A DNA stretch of 64,000 bases, taken from NCBI RefSeq assembly GCF_904424705.1, contig NZ_CAJGBF010000008.1:1-64000 (forward strand), in the 5' to 3' direction. The translations under genes and the position numbers were made by a program. Within the stretch, counting starts at the first letter, position 1, and the number at the start of each line of letters is the position of its first letter. Positions 58,466 to 64,000 of the stretch are shown piece after piece. The DNA comes from Rossellomorea arthrocnemi. Its GTDB lineage: Bacteria; Bacillota; Bacilli; Bacillales; Bacillaceae_B. The notes beneath the pieces are model-generated. The model worked only from the letters and a program-made list of their open reading frames with translations, was not told where the DNA came from and did not search any database.

Positions 58466-59032
58466 CTACTCTGATTCAATCCCTTTTAAAACCATATCGA
58501 CAAATGTACCTGCTATTTCTTTATCAGATTTCGCACCACCCGGCTTATACCATTGATAACTCCAGTTCATCATACCGAGTATACCAAAGGCTACAACGGA
58601 AACGTCAAAGTCGTTTCGGAAATCCCCGGACTTTCTTCCTTCTTTCAAGAGCTTTTCAATATTAAAGCGGTACATATCCCGTTTGGGTTCGATTTGATCC
58701 AGGCTCTCATTGCTCAAGTGTCTCATCTCTCTGAAAAACACTTTGGCACTTGCTCCCTGCTCATTGATGTCCACAATGGAAAGATGAATGATGTCAAAAA
58801 GTTTCTCACGGAAACATTTGCTGTCATCTTCTAGAATCTTTTCCTGTTTGGCCAATAAGCCATCTATATATCGCACATGAATTTCCTTTAAAAGCTCTTC
58901 TTTACTGGAAAAATAGTAATAGAATGTTCCTTTCGTCACCCCAATTGATTCGACGATGTCCTGAATGGAAGTGACGGTAAAACCTTTTTCATCAAACAAC
59001 TGCACTGCTTGTTCTGTCATTTTTTCTTTCAT
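58466..59032 (-). CDS. TetR/AcrR-family regulator of acyl-CoA genes
   Basis: 188 aa. The helix-turn-helix is at about 10-55 (FTVTSIQDIVESIGVTKGTF then YYYFSSKEELL). The ligand domain resembles FadR/YsiA-type acyl-CoA sensors of Bacillus. It ends the ligase-led operon. I chose the ATG after TGAGGGGACATCAT. The two identical palindromes before both operons are its likely sites; ligand probably an acyl-CoA. Confidence 0.88.
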   Translation of the reverse strand: MKEKMTEQAVQLFDEKGFTVTSIQDIVESIGVTKGTFYYYFSSKEELLKEIHVRYIDGLLAKQEKILEDDSKCFREKLFDIIHLSIVDINEQGASAKVFFREMRHLSNESLDQIEPKRDMYRFNIEKLLKEGRKSGDFRNDFDVSVVAFGILGMMNWSYQWYKPGGAKSDKEIAGTFVDMVLKGIESE

Positions 59033-59066
59033 ATGATGTCCCCTCAATCTGCCAATATCAACTGAA

Positions 59067-60662
59067 TTATATCACATTTTCCCGGAGGGCCCTTCTTAAA
59101 ATCTTCCCTACACTGGTCTTTGGGAGTTCATCCCGAAATTCGATGATCCTTGGGACCTTGAATGAAGACATATTCCCATGGCAAAACCTAACCAATTCTT
59201 GTTCTGTCACCTTTTCACCTGCTTTTTGCACGATTATCGCCTTCACCGTTTCTCCCCGATATGAGTCAGGTACCCCGATCACGACAGCTTCCTGTACGCT
59301 TGGATGTTCATAGATGACTTCTTCCACTTCCCGGGGATACACATTATACCCTGAAGCAATGATCATATCTTTCTTGCGGTCCACAATCGATACATACCCT
59401 TCATCGTCCATCCGGGCAATGTCTCCTGTATAAAGCCACCCATCTCGAAGCGCATTGGAGGTTTCTTCAGGTAAATTCCAGTAGCCTTTCATGACCTGGG
59501 GACCTTTGATAATCAGTTCTCCTATGTCTCCGGTAGATACTTCCTTCATACCAGTAGCCAGATCGACTACCTTATAATCTGTAGATGGAAGGCCGATTCC
59601 GACCGTTCCAGGCTTCCTCTCTGCAAAGGCGGGATTACAATGGGTCGTCGGAGAGGCTTCTGACAAACCATACCCTTCCAATATCTTTGCTCCTGTTTTC
59701 TTCTCGAACTGATTTAATAGCTCAACAGGCATGGGGGCACTTCCGCTATTGCATATCTTGATTGAATCAATCCCGTACTCTTCGGCATCAGGGTGATTGG
59801 TAATCGCCACATACATGGTCGGCACTCCCGGAAACAGTGTAGGTTTCTCCTTCTTAATCGTCGTTAATACTTCTGAGAGTTCAAAACGAGGCAGAAGGAT
59901 CATTTCATTCGCTGAATAGATGGAAAAATTCATGCATGAATTCATTCCAAATACGTGAAAGAAGGGGATCACACTCAGACTTCTTTCTTCCCCTGTTTGA
60001 ATGCTATCTTTGAAAAAGCTCTGACTTTGCATGACATTTGAAAGGATATTGCTGTGTGTAAGCATCACACCCTTTGACACGCCGGTTGTTCCACCTGTGT
60101 ATTGAAGGACGGCCACATCTTCTGGTTCTATTGAAATGTGAGAAACCCCTTCGCCACCCACTTTTAAAAATTCATTAAAATTGTAGTCAGACAAGGCGTT
60201 TTCACTTTGGAAGCTGACTACGATGATCGTATTCACCTTTGTTTCTTTCTGAATGGATTTAATGATCGGATAAAAGCGGTCTAAAACTACGATGGTCCCT
60301 GCTCCGGAGTCATTAAGTAAATGGATGAGTTCCCTTTCAACGGACATCGGATTCACCTGTGTGACAATCCCACCAACGGTAAGGATTCCATAATACGAAA
60401 TGATATATTGTGGACAGTTAGGCAGCATGATGGCGACCCGGTCCCCTTTCTTCGTCCCGGTTTGTTGAAGTGAAGCAGAAAACAATGTAACAGCTTCTTG
60501 GAGTTCTCTATATGTCATGCGGTTTTGATAGAAGCTTATACAGGGATGTGCCGGATACGTTGAAGCGATTTGTCGGAGCATATCAGGTAATGAGAAATCA
60601 ATTGCCGGTACTTCAGTTTCAAACGATTCAGGATAATGAGCGTGCCATGATTTAGTTGTCAC
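59067..60662 (-). CDS. Long-chain acyl-CoA ligase (LcfB-like)
   Basis: 531 aa ANL ligase with YTGGTTGVSKGVMLTH (A3), GYGLSEASPTTHC (A5), YTGDIARMDDEGY (A7) and the catalytic Lys in TSVGKILRR. GTG start after GGAAGGAATGATTTT. It activates the pathway substrate to CoA thioester. It lies directly upstream of the TetR gene in the same unit. Confidence 0.9.
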   Translation of the reverse strand: MTTKSWHAHYPESFETEVPAIDFSLPDMLRQIASTYPAHPCISFYQNRMTYRELQEAVTLFSASLQQTGTKKGDRVAIMLPNCPQYIISYYGILTVGGIVTQVNPMSVERELIHLLNDSGAGTIVVLDRFYPIIKSIQKETKVNTIIVVSFQSENALSDYNFNEFLKVGGEGVSHISIEPEDVAVLQYTGGTTGVSKGVMLTHSNILSNVMQSQSFFKDSIQTGEERSLSVIPFFHVFGMNSCMNFSIYSANEMILLPRFELSEVLTTIKKEKPTLFPGVPTMYVAITNHPDAEEYGIDSIKICNSGSAPMPVELLNQFEKKTGAKILEGYGLSEASPTTHCNPAFAERKPGTVGIGLPSTDYKVVDLATGMKEVSTGDIGELIIKGPQVMKGYWNLPEETSNALRDGWLYTGDIARMDDEGYVSIVDRKKDMIIASGYNVYPREVEEVIYEHPSVQEAVVIGVPDSYRGETVKAIIVQKAGEKVTEQELVRFCHGNMSSFKVPRIIEFRDELPKTSVGKILRRALRENVI

Positions 60663-60710
60663 AAAATCATTCCTTCCGTTTTTGATTATTCAGATGCCAC
60701 TGTAAGGTCC

Positions 60711-61460
60711 CTAATAGATCAACCCACCACCATCTACTGATAATGTGGCTCCCGTGATAAAGGATGCTTCATCCGAAACCAGAAACAAGATCGCAGATGC
60801 CACTTCATCCGGGCTCCCAATCCTCTTGAGGGCATTTGCCTGAGAAATAACTGACCATTTCCTTTCATCCTTCTTCCACCCCTCAATGATATTCGTATCG
60901 ATAATACCAGGAGCTACAGCATTCACCCGGATACGATCCTTTCCATATTCCAAAGCGGCGTTTTGCGTCAACAAGACCACTCCGCCTTTTGCCGCATTAT
61001 AGGCTGATACGTACTTTCTCCCTTTTAACCCAAGAAGACTCGAGACGTTCACGATAACTCCCCCCTTCTTCATCAGTTCCGGTACGCTATATTTCATTCC
61101 AAGGAATATGCTCTTTAAGTTGGTATCAAGGACATCATCCCATTCCGTCTCTTCTAAATCGACACCCCTGACTTCCGACTGTCCAATCCCTGCATTATTA
61201 ACCAGGATATCAAGACTTCCGAAATGCTCGACGGTTTTATGTACGAGCCTTTGTATGCTTTCACTTTCTCTCACATTCGTCTTCATATACAATGCCTGCC
61301 CATTTTGTTCCTCAATGAGCCTTACTGTTTCTTCCCCATTCGCTTCATCCATATCTGCCACGACCACGGCAGCACCTTCTTCAGAAAATCTTAGAGCTGT
61401 CGCACGTCCGATTCCACCGCCTCCTCCGGTAATGATGGAAACCCTTCCCGCGAGTCTCAT
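60711..61460 (-). CDS. SDR-family oxidoreductase
   Basis: 249 aa classical SDR: TGGGGGIGRATALRF, NNAGIGQSE, catalytic Ser and Tyr-Lys in NVSSLLGLKGRKYVSAYNAAK. In this cluster a candidate for oxidising or reducing a 3- or 4-hydroxyacyl-CoA. RBS is weak (AGAGAGTGATGG). Substrate not readable. Confidence 0.85.
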   Translation of the reverse strand: MRLAGRVSIITGGGGGIGRATALRFSEEGAAVVVADMDEANGEETVRLIEEQNGQALYMKTNVRESESIQRLVHKTVEHFGSLDILVNNAGIGQSEVRGVDLEETEWDDVLDTNLKSIFLGMKYSVPELMKKGGVIVNVSSLLGLKGRKYVSAYNAAKGGVVLLTQNAALEYGKDRIRVNAVAPGIIDTNIIEGWKKDERKWSVISQANALKRIGSPDEVASAILFLVSDEASFITGATLSVDGGGLIY

Positions 61461-61479
61461 AATCCATCACTCTCTCTTC

Positions 61480-62709
61480 CTAGCTCTCTACCGGAGAAGC
61501 TTTTTGATATTTTTCCAGCTCTAATTTAGCCAATTGGGCACGGTGCACTTCATCAGGTCCATCGGCAAGTCGTAATGTACGGGCATTCGCCCATTGCGCC
61601 GCCATGGAATGATCACCTGATACTCCGGCAGCCCCAAATGCCTGAATCGCCCTGTCTATGACACGTAATGCCATGGAAGGCGCCACTACCTTGATCATCG
61701 CGATTTCCTGTTTGGCCAATTTATTCCCCCGGGTGTCCATCATATAAGCAGCTTTCATGGTCAGAAGGCGAGCCTGTTCAATTTCGATTCTAGAATCCGC
61801 GATCCATTCTTTTACAACGCCTTGACTTGAGAGCGTATTCCCAAATGCTTCCCTGCTTTGAACACGCTTACATAATTCTTCAAGTGCTCTTTCCGCTGCC
61901 CCGATCAAACGCATGCAATGGTGGATCCTGCCTGGACCTAATCGCCCTTGAGCAATGGCAAAACCTTTCCCTTCTGCCCAGATCATATTCTCTAAGGGCA
62001 CCCGGACATCGGTAAAGGTGATTTCTCCATGCCCATGGGGAGCGTGATCGTATCCAAAGACCGGAAGCATCCGTTCGATTTTCACACCATCTGCGTCCAA
62101 AGGTACGATGATCATGGATTGCTGTTCATGGCGTCCTGCATCAGGGTCTGTTTTCCCCATTAAGATAGAGAAGCTGCACCGTGGATCACCTGCGCCGGAA
62201 GACCACCATTTCCTGGCATTGATAACGTATTCATCCCCGTCACTATCGATGCTTGCCTTGATATTTGTAGCATCGGATGAAGCGACTTCCGGCTCCGTCA
62301 TCGAGAAACAGGAGCGGATCTCACCATTCAGGAGGGGGATCAGGTATCGCTCCTTTTGGGCAGGGGTGCCGTAACGCTCTAACACTTCCATATTTCCGGT
62401 ATCCGGAGCGTTGCAGTTGAACACTTCCGGACCGATTAAAGACCTGCCCATGATTTCGCAAAGCGGTGCATATTCCACATTACTTAATCCTGCCCCATAC
62501 TCACTGTCTGGTAGAAATAAGTTCCATAACCCTTGTTTTCTTGCTTCGGTTTTTAATTCTTCCATGATGGGCGGGACCGAACTCCATCGGGTGTCCTGCC
62601 TGTTTAATTGCTGTTCGTAAAGGGATTCATTCGGGTATACGAACTCTTCCATGAAGCGGGAGAGTTTATTTTGATATTCTTGTACTTTTGGAGAATAGGA
62701 GAACTCCAT
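61480..62709 (-). CDS. ACAD10/11-like acyl-CoA dehydrogenase family protein
   Basis: 409 aa. The loop [19 protein letters not shown], then [38 protein letters not shown] and [15 protein letters not shown] are those of ACAD10/ACAD11 rather than of standard acyl-CoA dehydrogenases. In animals and in the P. putida lva pathway (LvaC) relatives of this branch eliminate phosphate from 4-phosphoacyl-CoA. The APH-type kinase in the other operon would supply that substrate. Start after AAGGAAGGATGGATGTC. Confidence 0.85.
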   Translation of the reverse strand: MEFSYSPKVQEYQNKLSRFMEEFVYPNESLYEQQLNRQDTRWSSVPPIMEELKTEARKQGLWNLFLPDSEYGAGLSNVEYAPLCEIMGRSLIGPEVFNCNAPDTGNMEVLERYGTPAQKERYLIPLLNGEIRSCFSMTEPEVASSDATNIKASIDSDGDEYVINARKWWSSGAGDPRCSFSILMGKTDPDAGRHEQQSMIIVPLDADGVKIERMLPVFGYDHAPHGHGEITFTDVRVPLENMIWAEGKGFAIAQGRLGPGRIHHCMRLIGAAERALEELCKRVQSREAFGNTLSSQGVVKEWIADSRIEIEQARLLTMKAAYMMDTRGNKLAKQEIAMIKVVAPSMALRVIDRAIQAFGAAGVSGDHSMAAQWANARTLRLADGPDEVHRAQLAKLELEKYQKASPVES

Positions 62710-62742
62710 GACATCCATCCTTCCTTAGGGAGAATAATTTGG

Positions 62743-63516
62743 TTACATCGCCGATGAGCCGCCATCCACCACAAGGACTGAGCCTGTTACAAAATCAGAT
62801 GCACGGGAAGCAAGGTATAGAGCCGCTCCCTTTAAATCATCTTCGCTGCCCAATCGATTTAAAGGTGTACCTTCTAAAATCGCTTCCCCTGCATGGGAAA
62901 GGATTCCCTTTGACATTTTTGTTGGAAAAAAGCCTGGTGCGATCGCGTTTACATTGATCCCCCGAGATCCCCATTTCACAGCCAGATCTTTCGTGAAATT
63001 GATGACAGCTGCTTTACTTGTACTATAACCAATGGCATCCATATACCTTGGGTCCGTACCTTGAAGTCCTGCTACGGACGCGATGTTGATGATTTTCCCG
63101 TCCTGTTGTGCAAGCATCAGCTTTCCCACGGCCTGTGACATAATGAAGGTTCCATTCACATTTACGTTGATGACTTTATGCCAAGCCTCAAGAGGCATTT
63201 CCTCTGCAGGTGCCCCCCACGAAGCTCCACTATTATTCACCAAAATATCAATGCGCCCAAACGCTTTTTTGGTTTTATCCACAACCCTCTCGACATCTTC
63301 CGGATTTGTGACATCACATTGAAAGGAAAGAGCTTGAACACCCATCCCCTCTAAATCATTTTTTACTTCATCACATGCTTCTACATTTCTTGAGCAGACC
63401 ACCACATTTGCTCCTGCTTCAGCAAATCCGGTGGCGATCTGCTTCCCAAGACCCCTGCCTCCACCTGTCACCAGTGCCACCTTTCCAGATAGATCAAACA
63501 AGTCAATTACATTCAT
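62743..63516 (-). CDS. SDR-family oxidoreductase (FabG/gluconate-dehydrogenase-like)
   Basis: 257 aa: TGGGRGLGKQIATGF, NNSGASWGAPAEEMPLEAW, catalytic IASVAGLQGTDPRY and GYSTSKAAV. First gene of the ligase operon; start after GGGAGGCAGGAAT. Candidate for the keto/hydroxy step of the pathway (LvaD of P. putida is also an SDR). Confidence 0.87.
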   Translation of the reverse strand: MNVIDLFDLSGKVALVTGGGRGLGKQIATGFAEAGANVVVCSRNVEACDEVKNDLEGMGVQALSFQCDVTNPEDVERVVDKTKKAFGRIDILVNNSGASWGAPAEEMPLEAWHKVINVNVNGTFIMSQAVGKLMLAQQDGKIINIASVAGLQGTDPRYMDAIGYSTSKAAVINFTKDLAVKWGSRGINVNAIAPGFFPTKMSKGILSHAGEAILEGTPLNRLGSEDDLKGAALYLASRASDFVTGSVLVVDGGSSAM

Positions 63517-63555
63517 ATTCCTGCCTCCCGTTTCATACAGTCTCCACACACCAAA

Positions 63556-63575
63556 ATACTAACCGGTCGGTATGT
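63556..63575. promoter_or_regulatory. TetR-type operator before the SDR/ACAD/ligase operon
   Basis: Same 20-mer ATACTAACCGGTCGGTATGT as at 58,412. It lies just downstream of the -10 of the promoter at 63,583-63,611, at the transcription start, which fits repression. Confidence 0.85.
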
Positions 63576-63582
63576 TAATTCT

Positions 63583-63611
63583 ATAGTAAAGAATATAATC
63601 AGAATTTTCAA
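63583..63611 (-). promoter_or_regulatory. Promoter of the SDR/ACAD/ligase/TetR operon
   Basis: TTGAAA (-35), 17-bp spacer, TACTAT (-10) on the minus strand, about 65 bp before the first start codon. Confidence 0.65.
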
Positions 63612-63653
63612 TCATAAACACTTAAAGAACTGTCGCTTTTTTGGTTGAACTAT

Positions 63654-63684
63654 AAAAAAACTGGCTCATAGTACTATGAGCCAG
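63654..63684 (-). terminator. Terminator of the cystine symporter gene
   Basis: CTGGCTCATAG / CTATGAGCCAG 11-bp perfect stem with a 2-base gap and T-run on the minus strand, 8 bp after the stop codon. Confidence 0.9.
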
Positions 63685-63692
63685 CCCGATAT

Positions 63693-64000
63693 TTAAGCTT
63701 CCGTTTCAATTATATCTTTATTGTAGGTCCCGGTATCCAGTTCTCCCGTTACTTTACTCGTAATGATACCCGATGTCATCGCACCACTCACATTAACAGC
63801 TGTCCGCCCCATGTCGATTAAAGGTTCTATCGAAATTAAAAGACCCGCTAACGCCACTGGCAGATCCATGGCAGATAGGACGAGGATAGCGGCAAATGTT
63901 GCACCACCACCAACTCCGGCAACACCGAAGGAACTGATGGCAACTACAACAATCAGTGTGAAAATAAAGGAAGGAGTAAACGGATTGATCCCAACCGTTG
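63693..64000 (-). CDS. tcyP: L-cystine symporter TcyP-like, C-terminal part (truncated by window)
   Basis: Only the last 102 residues are in the window; the 5' part lies beyond position 64,000. [20 protein letters not shown], then [20 protein letters not shown] and TSKVTGELD, place it in the DAACS (dicarboxylate/amino acid:cation) family; the GGGATFAA and [13 protein letters not shown] blocks fit the cystine transporter TcyP (YhcL). It takes up cystine by sodium or proton symport. The specific assignment is by similarity of these blocks. Confidence 0.8.
   Translation of the reverse strand, partial: TVGINPFTPSFIFTLIVVVAISSFGVAGVGGGATFAAILVLSAMDLPVALAGLLISIEPLIDMGRTAVNVSGAMTSGIITSKVTGELDTGTYNKDIIETEA

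Overview
The window is chromosomal DNA of an endospore-forming Bacillaceae (Bacillus sensu lato, possibly a marine or saline relative). Four small acid-soluble spore protein genes (sspP, sspO, sspN, tlp), a YjcZ-type protein, AGGAGG-type ribosome sites, U-tailed terminators and the B. subtilis-like order sspP-sspO-acnA-yneN-sspN-tlp-yneP-yneQ-yneR-plsY-yneT-parE-parC-alsT all support this. No mobile element, CRISPR array, rRNA or tRNA gene was recognised.

Layout. 0-9.6 kb: a HemAT oxygen sensor, two tandem LysM/3D cell-wall proteins, a BCCT osmolyte transporter, a lytic transglycosylase and a large SF1 helicase. 9.6-13.1 kb: a selenium locus with selD and a SelW-like Rdx gene, both with an in-frame TGA (Sec) followed by a GUU-loop SECIS-like hairpin, plus an Hsp20-like gene and selA. 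13.1-33.6 kb: the conserved spore-protein/aconitase/topoisomerase IV block, interrupted by a CapA-like protein, an NCS2 permease and a three-gene osmoprotectant ABC transporter. 33.6-40.1 kb: a looser, AT-rich accessory stretch with SWIM, FG-GAP-like, Staygreen-like, YkuK and collagen-like genes and three long non-coding gaps. 40.1-44.1 kb: an acyl-CoA ligase and the guanine-riboswitch-controlled xpt-pbuX operon. 44.1-52.1 kb: a complete SAM-riboswitch-controlled sulfate assimilation and siroheme operon on the minus strand. 52.2-63.6 kb: a 13-gene acyl-CoA catabolic cluster in two minus-strand transcription units. The window ends inside a TcyP-like cystine symporter.

How the genes work together. 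Sulfate enters through CysP, is activated by Sat and CysC, reduced by CysH and then by the siroheme sulfite reductase, whose cofactor is made by SumT, SirB and SirC; the leader reads SAM. Xpt and PbuX salvage xanthine under guanine control. SelD and SelA supply selenium chemistry for SelD itself and the Rdx protein; selB and the tRNA-Sec gene must lie elsewhere. In the acyl-CoA cluster a TetR regulator and two identical 20-bp operators link both units. An APH-fold kinase and an ACAD10/11-like dehydrogenase are encoded as separate proteins beside SDRs, an acyl-CoA ligase, a hydratase/isomerase, MaoC proteins and a thioesterase. In animals these two domains are fused and degrade 4-hydroxy acids through a 4-phosphoacyl-CoA; the Pseudomonas levulinate (lva) pathway uses a comparable pair. 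I therefore infer a 4-hydroxyacid or levulinate-type pathway. This and the selenium locus are the most interesting content.
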